Source: Entomomonas moraniae (GTDB lineage Bacteria > Pseudomonadota > Gammaproteobacteria > Pseudomonadales > Pseudomonadaceae). Taken from it: 64,000 nt of DNA. The stretch covers positions 1,364,001-1,428,000 of the forward strand of contig NZ_CP029822.1 in the NCBI RefSeq assembly GCF_003991975.1, given 5' to 3'. Below, in pieces: positions 17,575 to 28,120 of this stretch (positions within the stretch are counted from its first letter, which is position 1; every line of letters begins with the position of its first letter). The translations under genes and the position numbers were made by a program. The notes beneath the pieces were generated by a model. It did no database searches and was not told the origin of the DNA. It saw nothing but the letters and a program-made list of their open reading frames with translations.

Positions 17575-19473
17575 ATGGGCTTCAGAAAAGATATTAATGG
17601 ACTACGAGCTATCGCTGTTCTTGCTGTAATTTTATTTCACTTTAAAGTCACTGGATTTGATGGTGGTTTTAGTGGTGTGGATATCTTTTTTGTCATTTCT
17701 GGTTATTTAATGACGAGAATTATTTTTACGCGGATTGCTAACCATCAATTTTCTGTCATAGACTTTTATCTTCATAGAGCCAAGCGCATTATTCCTGCAT
17801 TGGCTTTTTTGTGTATAACACTTAGTATCTTTGGATTCTGCTTCTTTTTAACTGCTGACCTACGTGAAGTCACTCAAAACATTCGAAAAGTTATTCTGTT
17901 TATATCAAATTATACTTTTTATGAACATGCGGGATATTTTGATACCCCCTCAAAAGAGAATTGGCTGCTGCATACATGGTCTTTATCAGTTGAATGGCAG
18001 TTTTATTTAATCTACCCATTGATTCTCATCGGACTATCTAGACTCTTCTCATTACAAAAGATACGCTTTATTATCATTATCATGGCAATTATTTCTCTTA
18101 TTTTTTCTATTGCTTATACACCTATTAACCCTTCTTTTTCTTTTTACTCGCTCCCTACTCGATCGTGGGAAATGTTAGCAGGCGGAATAGTTTTTTTATT
18201 TCCCTTATCATTGTCGAGCATATTTAAAAGATTAATCGAGTGGGGAGGACTTGGCCTAATTTTATTAGCTTTAGTTTTATTTGATGATAGTTTTTTATGG
18301 CCAGGTTACTTAGCTCTTATCCCTGTTATAGGGGCTATGTTCATAATTTGGTCAAACCAAAATAGCATCATCACTGCCAATCCCCCTTTTCAATGGATCG
18401 GTAAAATCTCTTACTCAGTTTATTTGTGGCATTGGCCTGTTGCTGTACTTTTATTGACAAGTGGACTACTAACAAATCCTATTTATAAAGTTGCTGGCAT
18501 TATAGTTTCTTTTATATTTGGTATATTTTCGTATTTATTTATTGAGAAAAAACTCAAATTAACACATAGTAAAATAGTCGAAGTGATTAAATACATAGGG
18601 ATTATTTTGACCACTATTTTATTCGCTGCAATTACAGGATCATTAGCAAAACATCACCCTGAGCTACGCAGCAAATTCTTACAAGATTTAAATTATATCA
18701 CTGAAAATAAGTACACCCCATTCTCAAAGAAATGCTTACTTACTAACAATACTCCTCCATCATCTGAGTGCATCTCAAATAAAGGTGAACTAAATATGAT
18801 AGTTTTAGGAGATAGCCACGCTAGTGTTCTATTTTCTACAATAGATGAAGCCAACAAGAAAGGTTCTTCTGCTTTATGGGCTATGGGTAATTGCCCATTT
18901 ATTCAGGGCGCAAAATTTGCTAAACCAATCTATCAAGGATGTAATGAGTTTGTTCCCGCAAGGCTAAAACTTCTTGAAACTTCTTATTCCAATATTCCCG
19001 TATTAATCTCTAATCAACTAACATCCTATTTCAATGAGTCAAAAGGTACTATGTACTTTACAACTAAAAATAAAAGTTTTGAACAAAACTTTCGTTCATC
19101 TTATATCAATACGGTATGTAAAATAGCAAAAACACATCCTGTTTATATAATCAAACCTATTCCACGGTATCCTTATGATGTACCTAAAAAAATGGCTAGT
19201 AATCATTTATTTAGTTTTAGTACTCTACCGTTAACCATTTCTCTATCTAAATATCAAAATGAGAATAGCGTTATACTAGATGTAATGAAAGAAGCATCAA
19301 ATGTTTGCGGTGTAAAACTATTAGATCCCACAGCTTACCTATGCCAAAACAATACTTGTCATGCTAACATCAAAAATCAACCGTTTTACTTCGATAGTCA
19401 CCACTTAACAAAGCTTGGAGCAGAACAACTATTCCCACTATTCGAAGATATTTTTATTAATAAACAAATATAA
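17575..19473 (+). CDS. Membrane acyltransferase (OafA/YrhL type) with C-terminal SGNH domain
   Basis: A 632-residue protein with the acyltransferase-3 domain at about residues 1-360: the DINGLRAIAVLAVILFHF start carries the essential histidine, GVDIFFVISGYLMT follows, and about ten membrane helices are seen. A periplasmic SGNH hydrolase-like domain fills about 390-630, with the nucleophile block GDSHAS (S414) and the closing Asp-x-x-His in the FDSHHLTKLG segment. Proteins of this layout O-acetylate LPS O-antigen, capsule or peptidoglycan. No polysaccharide genes are adjacent, so the acceptor is unknown. A strong terminator follows. Confidence 0.9.
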   Translation: MGFRKDINGLRAIAVLAVILFHFKVTGFDGGFSGVDIFFVISGYLMTRIIFTRIANHQFSVIDFYLHRAKRIIPALAFLCITLSIFGFCFFLTADLREVTQNIRKVILFISNYTFYEHAGYFDTPSKENWLLHTWSLSVEWQFYLIYPLILIGLSRLFSLQKIRFIIIIMAIISLIFSIAYTPINPSFSFYSLPTRSWEMLAGGIVFLFPLSLSSIFKRLIEWGGLGLILLALVLFDDSFLWPGYLALIPVIGAMFIIWSNQNSIITANPPFQWIGKISYSVYLWHWPVAVLLLTSGLLTNPIYKVAGIIVSFIFGIFSYLFIEKKLKLTHSKIVEVIKYIGIILTTILFAAITGSLAKHHPELRSKFLQDLNYITENKYTPFSKKCLLTNNTPPSSECISNKGELNMIVLGDSHASVLFSTIDEANKKGSSALWAMGNCPFIQGAKFAKPIYQGCNEFVPARLKLLETSYSNIPVLISNQLTSYFNESKGTMYFTTKNKSFEQNFRSSYINTVCKIAKTHPVYIIKPIPRYPYDVPKKMASNHLFSFSTLPLTISLSKYQNENSVILDVMKEASNVCGVKLLDPTAYLCQNNTCHANIKNQPFYFDSHHLTKLGAEQLFPLFEDIFINKQI

Positions 19474-19484
19474 ATTAGTTAACC

Positions 19485-19525
19485 AAAGAATAAGCAATCT
19501 TATGTAAAGTTGCTTATTCTTTTTG
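19485..19525 (+). terminator. Intrinsic terminator after the acyltransferase gene
   Basis: A perfect 13-bp inverted repeat (AAAGAATAAGCAA at 19485-19497 with TTGCTTATTCTTT at 19510-19522) closes a 12-base loop and ends in a T-run. It begins 12 bases after the stop codon and could also act on transcripts arriving from the DUF5675-like gene on the other strand. Confidence 0.85.
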
Positions 19526-19645
19526 ACTTTCTTATATCTCTGCTATTCATAACTAGCCAAAACTAAGAAATCACTCACTTCAGGCATCTATAAATATTTT
19601 TTCCTATACGGCTAGACTTCTGTCTTACAAGTATTAATCTAATGA

Positions 19646-20056
19646 CTATGTAATCTCTAGTTCAAAAGGCTCATGGTTTAGAACAGCCATAAATTCTTTT
19701 AAAGCAACTCTACTGCTTACTACAACAGGCTGATCATATAGCTTTCCACGTCCTTTACCGAGTAAAATACAACCTAAAATATCCGATCGATAACCTTTCT
19801 CTACATCACCACCATAGTTACCCGCGTGGATTAAAATATTCGCTCGATTTGGTACATTTAAAATGCCAAAGACTTGACCAAATTTTGGAGAGTTAATTAT
19901 TTTGCATTTATATATCCCCTCAGGAATACATGATATTTGACGTTTATTATCCTTATCCGGCAATTCTAGTGTATCAAACTGTTTTCCATCAGGCAGTGTT
20001 ATAGTGCCAAATGTACCATAATCTTTTGATTCTTCTCGTTTTAGTATTACTTTCAT
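19646..20056 (-). CDS. DUF5675 family protein (phage-associated fold)
   Basis: A 136-residue protein with no signal peptide or membrane helix. The pattern FGTITLPDGKQFDTLELPD, CIPEGIYKCKIINSPKFGQ, RANILIHAGNYGGD and a later LGCILLG fits DUF5675 proteins, which often occur in prophages or phage remnants and are of uncertain biochemical role. The conserved histidine (ILIHAGN) and cysteine (ILGCILLG) are present, as in catalytic folds, but no activity should be inferred. It stands alone, followed on its 5' side by about 1 kb without genes. No other phage gene is recognisable nearby. Family assignment is from remembered patterns. Confidence 0.7.
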   Translation of the reverse strand: MKVILKREESKDYGTFGTITLPDGKQFDTLELPDKDNKRQISCIPEGIYKCKIINSPKFGQVFGILNVPNRANILIHAGNYGGDVEKGYRSDILGCILLGKGRGKLYDQPVVVSSRVALKEFMAVLNHEPFELEIT

Positions 20057-21095
20057 CGTTATTTATCCTTGTTTATATTTTTACATCTTCCTACCAATCC
20101 ATTTTCTTGTAAGACACTTAGCTGTTTCCAAACCAAATACATCAATAAATCTTGAAGTAGGGAACGCTTAACCATAAAAAAATAAGAATTTTTAAGACTA
20201 CAAACTCTATCTATAGCAAATACTATTATGGAAAAAAAAGACCAAGTGATATTGTTTTAAAACTTGAGAGAAAGTCATTCGAAAGATATGAAACAAAACA
20301 GAAGAAAATATTGACTATTTCATTTAACAGCTATTAATGATGCTGTATTCACCGTACTATACGGAGTTGTTTTTTAATTGTTTATTATATAAACATTTCC
20401 ATGTTCATTAGTCTGATTTTAACCCCCCTTCTTTACTCCTAGTCTATCAAGACCTAGCCTAATTTAATCATCAGCTACTAATAGAGTTATTTATAGATAT
20501 TGTGGATAACATGAAGTACTGTATACAAATTGATTTTGTCATGGGAGAGTGTATGATAAATAAGGAAATATTTTCAGCCATTTGGTGATTAAATCACATA
20601 GATTTAATGGATAGAGGATCAATCTTATAAAAACAAATACTATTGATGGTATAAACTCAGTTTTATTACAGTGATATTATAGATAAGTTTCATCAACCAT
20701 AAGATCAGGAGAGGCCAATGCGACTGTAACCGTGAAAATAATTCACCAATGAAGAGTGGAATTCTATCCTTTCATCTTATGTATCAATGCAACCAATAAT
20801 TATAACGCTGTTTTTTTCAATTTACTTTATCACCTGCATTACTTTGCATAGATTACCAATATTTCCCCTAGTTATTTTATTATTACAGATACTATGATTA
20901 TCTTCACTAATGCACGAGTGAGTTATATCTTATTTTTAAAAACCTCTTTATCACTAGCTATTTATTTCTCAATGATGAAGTCTTTATATGTTATTTAGGA
21001 TGCTAAAAAACAGCTCATTATCCGTATGATGACACCTATTATTAAATGGTACAATCTAAACAAATAGTACTACAATGTATTGTAATGAGTGTAAT
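20057..21095. other. Gene-poor AT-rich interval of about 1 kb
   Basis: I see no convincing coding region on either strand; the longest plus-strand stretches are 10-26 codons. One weak hairpin with a downstream T-run occurs (CCGTA/TACGG at 20352-20364). A GC-richer patch at 20698-20781 can fold and is listed separately. The interval separates the DUF5675-like gene from cusR and contains the promoters of both. In a densely coded window it may be the remains of a lost gene or prophage fragment, but no recognisable protein fragment was found. Confidence 0.5.
20698..20781. other. Foldable element, possible structured RNA or inverted repeat
   Basis: CATAAGAT (20698-20705) pairs perfectly with ATCTTATG (20774-20781). 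Next inward, AGGA (20707-20710) pairs with TCCT (20767-20770). Within the loop a second hairpin GTGAA/TTCAC (20732-20746) with loop AATAA can form. The internal part is clearly richer in G and C than the flanks. No small ORF or known riboswitch core is convincingly matched. This could be an unannotated RNA, a terminator or chance. Confidence 0.3.
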
Positions 21096-21779
21096 ATGAA
21101 ACTACTTATTGTCGAAGACAATCAAAAAATGGCCGATTACTTAAAACAAGGCTTAACAGAATCGGGCTATATTGTGGATTTACTCCATAATGGAATTGAT
21201 GGGCTCCACCATGCCTTAACAGAAGAGTATGATTTGATTATCTTAGATATCATGTTGCCTAAACTTGATGGTTTAGCCATTTTAAAGACTGTCAGGCATG
21301 CGGGTAAACAAATGCCCATCCTGCTACTTTCCGCACGCGACCAAGTATCAGATAGAGTTCAAGGATTAGAAATGGGAGCAGATGATTACCTCGTTAAACC
21401 ATTTGATTTTACAGAATTACTCGCACGCATTCGTACTTTATTACGCAGATCGACGCTTAATATCACCGACTCAGATACCCTCAAAATTGCTGATTTAACA
21501 CTGAATATTAAACGCCGCTACGTTATGCGCGGAGAACTACGCATTGATTTAACAGCAAAAGAATTTGCCTTACTTGAATTACTAATACGCCGCCAAGGTG
21601 AAGTATTATCACGCTCTTTAATTGCTTCGCAAGTGTGGGATATGAATTTTGATAGTGATACCAATGTGATTGATGTGGCAATGCGGCGCCTACGCAGTAA
21701 AATTGATGATAACTATGATAATAAATTAATTCATACGATCCGTGGTATGGGCTATGTGCTTGAGGATAAACAGCAATGA
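21096..21779 (+). CDS. cusR: Copper/silver response regulator CusR-like (OmpR/PhoB family)
   Basis: About 227 residues from ATG 21096; an upstream in-frame ATG at 21075 exists, but [16 protein letters not shown] is the standard N-terminus and GAGTG precedes the inner ATG. The receiver domain has acidic residues in VEDN, the phospho-acceptor D51 (LDIMLP) and K in [17 protein letters not shown] winged-helix domain follows ([34 protein letters not shown]). It closely fits the heavy-metal regulators CusR/CopR/SilR. It is coupled to the kinase gene by an ATGA overlap and sits tail-to-tail with cusCFBA, its presumed target. Confidence 0.9.
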   Translation: MKLLIVEDNQKMADYLKQGLTESGYIVDLLHNGIDGLHHALTEEYDLIILDIMLPKLDGLAILKTVRHAGKQMPILLLSARDQVSDRVQGLEMGADDYLVKPFDFTELLARIRTLLRRSTLNITDSDTLKIADLTLNIKRRYVMRGELRIDLTAKEFALLELLIRRQGEVLSRSLIASQVWDMNFDSDTNVIDVAMRRLRSKIDDNYDNKLIHTIRGMGYVLEDKQQ

Positions 21780-23170
21780 TTGCTCGACTAAGATATTCGC
21801 TCACCTTTCGTCTTGCTCTAATGTTTTCACTGTCGGCCCTTGCTGTATTGTTACTGCTCGGTTTTGCAGTACTCTACGTGGTCAATCAACACTTCATTTC
21901 ACAAGATCGTATGATGCTTGAAGCTCAATCGCAACATATTGCACAATCACTTCACCAAGTAGATACACTCTCTCAAGTTTCAACATACTTAGGTCATACC
22001 GTTTCAGAAAATGCTCACAGTGAGCATGGTTTTATTATCGTTGTGGCAAATGCGGCTGGTGATGTGTTATTTAATAGCTCACCGACACAAAATCTCTCTG
22101 CACTGGCCTTACCATCAAAAATACTTGGCGCCAAACTGAGCACATTACATCAAAACGATATTAGCTATCGCATACTCACCAAACCAATGACGATTGCAAA
22201 TCAAAAAGCAATCGTTCTGGTTGCGTTAAATATTAATCATCATCAAACATTTTTAACCGCATTTAAAACCTCAATGTGGATAAGTATAGCTGTTGCTGCT
22301 GTAATCATGGGGTTACTTGCTTGTATCGTAGCACAAAAGGGTTTAAAACCATTGCATCTATTGATGGCACAAACAGAACAAATCACCATCAATAATTTAT
22401 CGCAACCACTGCCCATGAATTCGACTTACTTAGAAATCTCACAGTTAACTGCAACCTTTAATGCGATGCTTGATCGATTAAATAACTCATTCCAACGACT
22501 CGTCGGATTTTCATCAGACTTAGCACATGAATTACGAACACCGCTGAGTACAATGAAAATGCAAAATCAAGTCATCCTATCCCGATCACGTACGGTTGAA
22601 GAATATCAACAAGCATTACACGACAATGCACAAGCCCTTGACCAAATGACCCGAATGGTCACTGATATGCTTTTTTTAGCCAAGTCAGATAATGGTCTCA
22701 TTTGTCCTGAAGAGACCTCTTTCGCCCTACATGATGAAATCAACACCCTGCTTGATTTTTATGATTACCTTGCTCAGGAAAAAAACATCACACTACACTT
22801 ATCTGGTCAAGGCAAACTCCATGGCGATAAATCTCTATTACAACGCGCATTGAGCAATCTTATCGCCAATGCAATTAATTACGGCGATGAGCACTCCAGC
22901 ATTGAGATTAAAATAATAGAAGAAACGGATCAGACAGAAATCACCATCATCAATCAGGGAGAGACTATAGATGCCAAACATCTACCGCATTTATTTGAAC
23001 GCTTTTACCGTACCGACAGCTCAAGAACCAATAACAGTGAGGGAGCTGGCTTAGGCCTTGCAATTACGGCAGCCATTATTGCAGCACACCAAGGAAAAAT
23101 AGCTGTATCGTCTGAACAACGCCAGACATGCTTTACGCTACACTTTAAAAAAAAACACACAACAAGCTAA
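21776..23170 (+). CDS. cusS: Heavy-metal sensor histidine kinase CusS-like
   Basis: A 464-residue kinase with TM1 at about residues 11-34, a periplasmic sensor region to about 160, TM2 at 163-184, a HAMP domain, a HisKA box with H251 ([14 protein letters not shown]), and an HATPase_c domain ([30 protein letters not shown]). This is the layout of CusS/CopS/SilS sensors that respond to periplasmic Cu(I)/Ag(I). The start ATG overlaps the cusR stop. A hairpin terminator lies between this gene and the convergent cusA. Confidence 0.9.
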   Translation: MIARLRYSLTFRLALMFSLSALAVLLLLGFAVLYVVNQHFISQDRMMLEAQSQHIAQSLHQVDTLSQVSTYLGHTVSENAHSEHGFIIVVANAAGDVLFNSSPTQNLSALALPSKILGAKLSTLHQNDISYRILTKPMTIANQKAIVLVALNINHHQTFLTAFKTSMWISIAVAAVIMGLLACIVAQKGLKPLHLLMAQTEQITINNLSQPLPMNSTYLEISQLTATFNAMLDRLNNSFQRLVGFSSDLAHELRTPLSTMKMQNQVILSRSRTVEEYQQALHDNAQALDQMTRMVTDMLFLAKSDNGLICPEETSFALHDEINTLLDFYDYLAQEKNITLHLSGQGKLHGDKSLLQRALSNLIANAINYGDEHSSIEIKIIEETDQTEITIINQGETIDAKHLPHLFERFYRTDSSRTNNSEGAGLGLAITAAIIAAHQGKIAVSSEQRQTCFTLHFKKKHTTS

Positions 23171-23222
23171 AACTGTTAAGTATTGGCTATGTAACAACAA
23201 CCTTGCCTTTTACTTAATAAAC

Positions 23223-23247
23223 TAATCCCACGATTTACGTGGGATTA
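23223..23247. terminator. Bidirectional hairpin between cusS and cusA
   Basis: A perfect 10-bp stem (TAATCCCACG at 23223-23232, CGTGGGATTA at 23238-23247) closes a 5-base loop. It lies 52 bases past cusS and 29 bases past cusA, so it can stop transcripts from both sides, although the flanking T-runs are weak. Confidence 0.7.
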
Positions 23248-23276
23248 ATTAAGATTGGCTCTAAGCTATGAAATAA

Positions 23277-26200
23277 TTACGAGTCCTCATGAACCTCCCG
23301 CTTAAAACGTCTACGTTGTATCAGCTTGTAAACAGCAGGAATAACAAACATAGAAAGTAAGGGGGCTGTGATCATCCCACCAACCATAGGCGCTGCAATA
23401 CGACTCATGACTTCTGAACCTGTCCCCGTGGCCAATAAAATAGGGACTAGTCCAGCAATAATAACAGCAACGGTCATGGCTTTGGGGCGTACACGTAACA
23501 CCGCACCGTGATAAATCGCCTCATCGAGTTCATCGTCTGAAAGTTGTGTTTTACCCAATTGTTGCTGATAGTCTTCTATCGCATGGCGTAAATAAAGTAA
23601 CATCACAACCCCAAACTCGGCCGAGACCCCAGCCAACGCAATAAACCCCGTACCCGTTGCAACCGACAAGTGATACCCCTGAAAGTAAAGGAACCAAAAA
23701 CCACCAATTAATGCAAAAGGAATACTGGTGATGATCAGCAACGCTTCATCAATCCGTCTGAAGGCAATATACAATAAGGTAAAGATAATCAACAACGTCA
23801 TCGGTATCATCATTTGCAAACGTGCACTGGCACGTTCTAACAGTTCAAATTGCCCTGTGTAAGAAACACTAATACCAGAACTGAGTTTTACATTTTGACT
23901 AATTGCTGTTTGTAAGTCATGCACAACCGACACCAAATCCCGTCCACGCGCATCAATGTATACCCAACTCGCGGGTCTCGCATTTTCAGTTTTTAACATC
24001 GGTGCACCGGGTTTTATTTCAACACGGGCAACATCTGCTAAGGTAATATATTGTCCTTTGGGCGTTAAAATAGGTAAACGTCGTAAACTGTCAACATTGT
24101 TACGGTAATCTTGAGGATACCGTAGGCTAATCGGATAACTCTCAATACCCTCAATGGTATCGCCAATCATCTGCCCACCAATCGCAGCAGAAACAAAGAG
24201 TTGTACATCGTCAATATTCATCCCATAACGGGCACTTTTTTCACGATCAATATCAATATCAATGTATCGACCACCTGTTAAACGCTCAGCAAGTGCGGAT
24301 ACCACACCGGGGACTGTTTTAGAAACTTCTTCAATTTGCTGCGCGGACTTATCAATTTCAGCTAAATTAGTCCCTGATACTTTAATACCAATAGCACTTT
24401 TTACACCCGTGGATAGCATATCAATACGATTACGGATGGGGGGAACCCATAAGTTTGCTAATCCCGGCAATCGAACTGTCGCATCAAGCTCATCAATAAT
24501 CTTATCTAGCGTCATCCCTTCTCGCCACTCGGATACTGGTTTTAAACGAATGGTACTTTCTATCATCTCCATCGGAGCTGAATCCGTAGCAGTTTCAGCT
24601 TTGCCTACTTTACCAAAAACCGTATCCACCTCAGGTACCGTTTTTATCAGTTTATCTGTCAACTGTAAAATATAGGATACTTGCCCCGATGAAACACCCG
24701 GTAAGGTTGATGGCATGTACAGTAAATCGCCCTCATCAATGCGCGGTAAAAACTCGCCACCAATGCGACTTAAAGGCCAAACTAATGTAGCTAATAAAAT
24801 AAAGGAAATAGCTAAGGTTAGTTTCGCATGCCTTAATACCACATGAATCATTGGGCTATAAATTTTAATTAAAAAACGATTCAGTGGATTGGCGTCCTCC
24901 TTCGGAATTTTGCCACGAATCCAAAATCCCATCAAAATAGGAATTACCACAATCGATAATACCGCAGCACCTGCCATAGCATAGGTTTTGGTAAAAGCTA
25001 AAGGTGAAAACAGCTTACCTTCTTGTCCTTCAAGGGTAAAGATAGGAATAAACGATAAAGTAATAATCAATAAACTAATAAATAATGCAGGCCCCACCTC
25101 AACCGAAGCCTCTGTAATTACTTGCCAACGCTCTTTAGGTGTGATGGTTTTATCAGGGTATGCGTGTTGCCATTGCTCTAATTTTTTATGGGCATTTTCA
25201 ATCATCACCACGGCGGCATCTACCATCGCACCAATGGCGATAGCGATCCCCCCTAACGACATGATGTTGGCATTTATACCTTGATAATACATCATTATAA
25301 AAGCAATAAATAAACCTAAAGGAAGTGAAATAATAGCAACCAAAGCTGAGCGCACATGCCATAAAAACAACACACAAACTAACGCCACAACAATAAACTC
25401 TTCCAGTAATTTACCAGTTAAATTATCAATTGCTCGGTCAATCAGTTGGCTCCGATCATAGGTTGTCACAATTTCAACGCCGTCAGGTAAACTACTTTGC
25501 AGCGCTTTAAGCTTATCTTTGACATGACCGATCACTTCACGCGCATTTTCACCTGAACGCAAAATAATAATACCACCGACTACTTCACCCTCACCGTTGA
25601 GCTCCGCCACACCTCGACGCATTTCTGGCCCTAGTTGCACGCGAGCAACATCTTTAAGATAGACTGGTGTTGCATTCTCGTCAGTTTTTAATACAATGTG
25701 ATTAAAATCTTCAATCGTCTGTAAATAGCCACTGGCACGCACCATGTACTCAGCTTCGGCTAGCTCAACAACTGAACCACCCATTTCCTTATTACCACTA
25801 TTAATGGCTTGTTTAATTTGTGGTAATGAAATGTTGTATTGTACTAGCTTTAAAGGATCAACCACCACTTGGTATTCTTTGACTACACCACCCACGGTAG
25901 CCACTTCAGCGACACTGGGTATGGTTTTAAGTTCAAACTTTAAGAACCAGTCCTGTAACGAACGCAGTTCAGCTAAATCATGTTTACCACTGCGATCAAC
26001 CAAGGCATACTCATAGATCCAACCGACACCTGTTGCATCAGGCCCTAGCATAGGTACAACGCCTGCGGGTATTTTGCCCTGAACTTGATTTAAATACTCT
26101 AATACCCGTGAACGTGCCCAATATAAATCCGTATTATCATCAAAAATAATATAAACATAAGACTCACCAAAAGAAGAAAATCCCCTAACAGTTCTAGCAC

Positions 26201-26432
26201 CGGGTACAGAAAGCATTGTCGTGGTTAATGGATAAGTGACTTGATTCTCTACAATCTGTGGGGCTTGGCCTGCATAATTGGTTCGAATAATAACCTGCAC
26301 ATCAGACAAGTCAGGTAAGGCATCAACAGGGGTTTTATAGGTGATCCAAGCGCCCCAGACAGAAAGCAATAACACCCCCATCATCACTAATAATCGGTTG
26401 GCTACCGATTTTTGAATAATCCATTTGATCAT
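23277..26432 (-). CDS. cusA: Copper/silver RND efflux pump inner-membrane transporter CusA
   Basis: A 1051-residue HME-RND transporter, full length. The N-terminus carries the family signature [12 protein letters not shown]. Other blocks include [39 protein letters not shown] in helix 4 with the proton-relay acidic residues, and [19 protein letters not shown] and [10 protein letters not shown], which carry methionines matching the three-Met Cu(I)/Ag(I) relay of E. coli CusA. It uses proton force to drive metal through CusB and CusC out of the cell. It overlaps the cusB stop by one base, so it is the last gene of cusCFBA. Confidence 0.96.
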   Translation of the reverse strand: MIKWIIQKSVANRLLVMMGVLLLSVWGAWITYKTPVDALPDLSDVQVIIRTNYAGQAPQIVENQVTYPLTTTMLSVPGARTVRGFSSFGESYVYIIFDDNTDLYWARSRVLEYLNQVQGKIPAGVVPMLGPDATGVGWIYEYALVDRSGKHDLAELRSLQDWFLKFELKTIPSVAEVATVGGVVKEYQVVVDPLKLVQYNISLPQIKQAINSGNKEMGGSVVELAEAEYMVRASGYLQTIEDFNHIVLKTDENATPVYLKDVARVQLGPEMRRGVAELNGEGEVVGGIIILRSGENAREVIGHVKDKLKALQSSLPDGVEIVTTYDRSQLIDRAIDNLTGKLLEEFIVVALVCVLFLWHVRSALVAIISLPLGLFIAFIMMYYQGINANIMSLGGIAIAIGAMVDAAVVMIENAHKKLEQWQHAYPDKTITPKERWQVITEASVEVGPALFISLLIITLSFIPIFTLEGQEGKLFSPLAFTKTYAMAGAAVLSIVVIPILMGFWIRGKIPKEDANPLNRFLIKIYSPMIHVVLRHAKLTLAISFILLATLVWPLSRIGGEFLPRIDEGDLLYMPSTLPGVSSGQVSYILQLTDKLIKTVPEVDTVFGKVGKAETATDSAPMEMIESTIRLKPVSEWREGMTLDKIIDELDATVRLPGLANLWVPPIRNRIDMLSTGVKSAIGIKVSGTNLAEIDKSAQQIEEVSKTVPGVVSALAERLTGGRYIDIDIDREKSARYGMNIDDVQLFVSAAIGGQMIGDTIEGIESYPISLRYPQDYRNNVDSLRRLPILTPKGQYITLADVARVEIKPGAPMLKTENARPASWVYIDARGRDLVSVVHDLQTAISQNVKLSSGISVSYTGQFELLERASARLQMMIPMTLLIIFTLLYIAFRRIDEALLIITSIPFALIGGFWFLYFQGYHLSVATGTGFIALAGVSAEFGVVMLLYLRHAIEDYQQQLGKTQLSDDELDEAIYHGAVLRVRPKAMTVAVIIAGLVPILLATGTGSEVMSRIAAPMVGGMITAPLLSMFVIPAVYKLIQRRRFKREVHEDS

Positions 26433-27703
26433 TAATGTGCTCCTTGATGTCCAGTCATATTGTGTTGATTGGTCTTGTCGGCTGGTTGCTCACGCATGCG
26501 CTCAAGTGCCCCATTAATATTGGCTTCTGAATCAATCAGGAATAAACCGGAGGTTATGATTTTCTCACCTGCTTTTAATCCTGACAGAATGGCCGTTTTA
26601 CCACTGGCCTCAGCATAAATTTTGATACGTTTAGGAATAAATCGCCCTTGCTCATCTTGAGTAATCACCCGTTGCTCATCACCCGTATTAATAATGGCTT
26701 GTGAAGGCACTAACACATAGTCTTGGGTTTCTGTTTGTAATTTAACAATAGCACTCATCCCCGGTTTTAACTTGTGATCAGGATTAGCCACAAACAAACG
26801 CAATGATAGGGTGCGCGTATCTGCCTGAGCATTAGAAAGTATTTGCCAGTCAGTAATCTTAAATTGCTGTTCAGGTAAAGCAGGTACTTCAATGGTTAAC
26901 TGGGTATCTTTTGTCAACAGATCAGTCAACGACTCAGGAACAGAGGCTACAACCCAAATTGGATCAATACCTTGAATAGTTGCGATTAGGGCAGACTTAT
27001 TCATGGTCATACTACTGCGCAAATCAAAGCTCGTTAATACTCCGCTGATAGGTGCACGAATAGTTAAATAACTTTGAATCTTTTTTGTTTTATTCAATTG
27101 ATTAATTAGGCTTTTCGGCATACCCGCCAGATAAAGGCGCTCAAGAACACCTTTTAATAATGCGGGCGATGCATTAGTCCTAAGCAGCGTTAAATACTCG
27201 CTTTGTGCAGAAACCCAATCAGAAACCGTAATAGCAACCAACGGCTCTCCTTTCTTGACATAATCACCCACCGCCAATGGATAGCTTTTTTCAACAAAAC
27301 CTGATGCCCTCGCATGGACAATTTCATATTGATATTGGTTAAAATTGACATTAGCCGGTAAACTTTGTTGATACGTTAACTTACCTGTTTCAGCAATATC
27401 AGTACGTAAGCCCAAATTTTGTACTTGCGTTGGGCTAATGGTGACGCCTGCCACCTCATCGCTTCCTTCATCAGCATATTTGGGTACTAAATCCATATCC
27501 ATAAATGGCGAAGGGCCTGGTTTATCAAATTTGGTAGCGGGGTACATCGGATCGTACCAAAAAAGCACTTTACGTTCAGCGGCAGTGCTAGTTCCCTCTG
27601 TAGCTTTCGAAGTGAGTCGTGAGTAACTAAATGCTGTTACCAGAATGCCAAGCACCATTCCTATCGTAATCAGCATGATTGCTTGATATTTTTTAACCAA
27701 CAT
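26432..27703 (-). CDS. cusB: Copper/silver efflux periplasmic adaptor CusB
   Basis: A membrane-fusion protein of about 423 residues. I use the ATG at 27703, which has AGGAAG six bases ahead; an in-frame TTG at 27724 would add seven residues. After one N-terminal membrane anchor, the segment FWYDPMYP...[16 protein letters not shown] holds methionines equivalent to the Cu/Ag-binding M49, M64 and M66 of E. coli CusB. Lipoyl/barrel-sandwich, alpha-hairpin and beta-barrel regions follow ([55 protein letters not shown]). It links CusA to CusC and receives metal from CusF. Confidence 0.95.
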   Translation of the reverse strand: MLVKKYQAIMLITIGMVLGILVTAFSYSRLTSKATEGTSTAAERKVLFWYDPMYPATKFDKPGPSPFMDMDLVPKYADEGSDEVAGVTISPTQVQNLGLRTDIAETGKLTYQQSLPANVNFNQYQYEIVHARASGFVEKSYPLAVGDYVKKGEPLVAITVSDWVSAQSEYLTLLRTNASPALLKGVLERLYLAGMPKSLINQLNKTKKIQSYLTIRAPISGVLTSFDLRSSMTMNKSALIATIQGIDPIWVVASVPESLTDLLTKDTQLTIEVPALPEQQFKITDWQILSNAQADTRTLSLRLFVANPDHKLKPGMSAIVKLQTETQDYVLVPSQAIINTGDEQRVITQDEQGRFIPKRIKIYAEASGKTAILSGLKAGEKIITSGLFLIDSEANINGALERMREQPADKTNQHNMTGHQGAH

Positions 27704-27753
27704 GTGTCTTCCTGTTTTTATCAATAACGAATGGTGTGGTTCAGTTAATCTAA

Positions 27754-28095
27754 CTACTGAACAATATCAACACGTTGAAGCATTGATAACGGTCCTTTTT
27801 GTTCAAATGTAAAGCGGATGTTATCGTTTGGTTTTAAATTTTGAATCAACGCCACATCTTCAGCTGTAAAGCGCATCGTCATAGCAGGCCAGTTTAATGA
27901 AGTTATCGGATCATGATGGATAGTGACTTTTTTATTAGCAAGATCAACACTTTCAACAACCCCTTGCGTTTGAATAAGTTGTTGTGTTTGTGTGGCTGAT
28001 GGTTGATGATCATGCTCATGAGTTTGGTCGGCCCATACCACTGCTGTTGAACTTAATGTTAAAGCTGTTGTAAGTATCATGTGTGTTAATTTCAT
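27754..28095 (-). CDS. cusF: Periplasmic copper/silver chaperone CusF
   Basis: A 113-residue protein with a signal peptide (about residues 1-22, cleaved after VWA) and a histidine-rich linker (HEHDH). The OB-fold core contains the metal site: H61 in HHDP, W69 in NWP, M72 and M74 in AMTMRF. The spacing H-x7-W-x2-M-x-M is identical to E. coli CusF H36, W44, M47 and M49, where tryptophan caps Cu(I)/Ag(I) by a cation-pi contact. It delivers metal to CusB. The gene lies between cusC and cusB, 26 and 50 bases from them. Confidence 0.95.
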   Translation of the reverse strand: MKLTHMILTTALTLSSTAVVWADQTHEHDHQPSATQTQQLIQTQGVVESVDLANKKVTIHHDPITSLNWPAMTMRFTAEDVALIQNLKPNDNIRFTFEQKGPLSMLQRVDIVQ

Positions 28096-28120
28096 AACAA
28101 ATTTCCTTGTGTTGTGTTAT

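Noticed and set aside
20701-20735. Cobalamin-type riboswitch (TCAGGAGA and GCGACTGTAACCG resemble parts of its core)
   Set aside because: The two words occur in the wrong order for a cobalamin riboswitch and the remaining conserved parts are absent. No B12-related gene follows.
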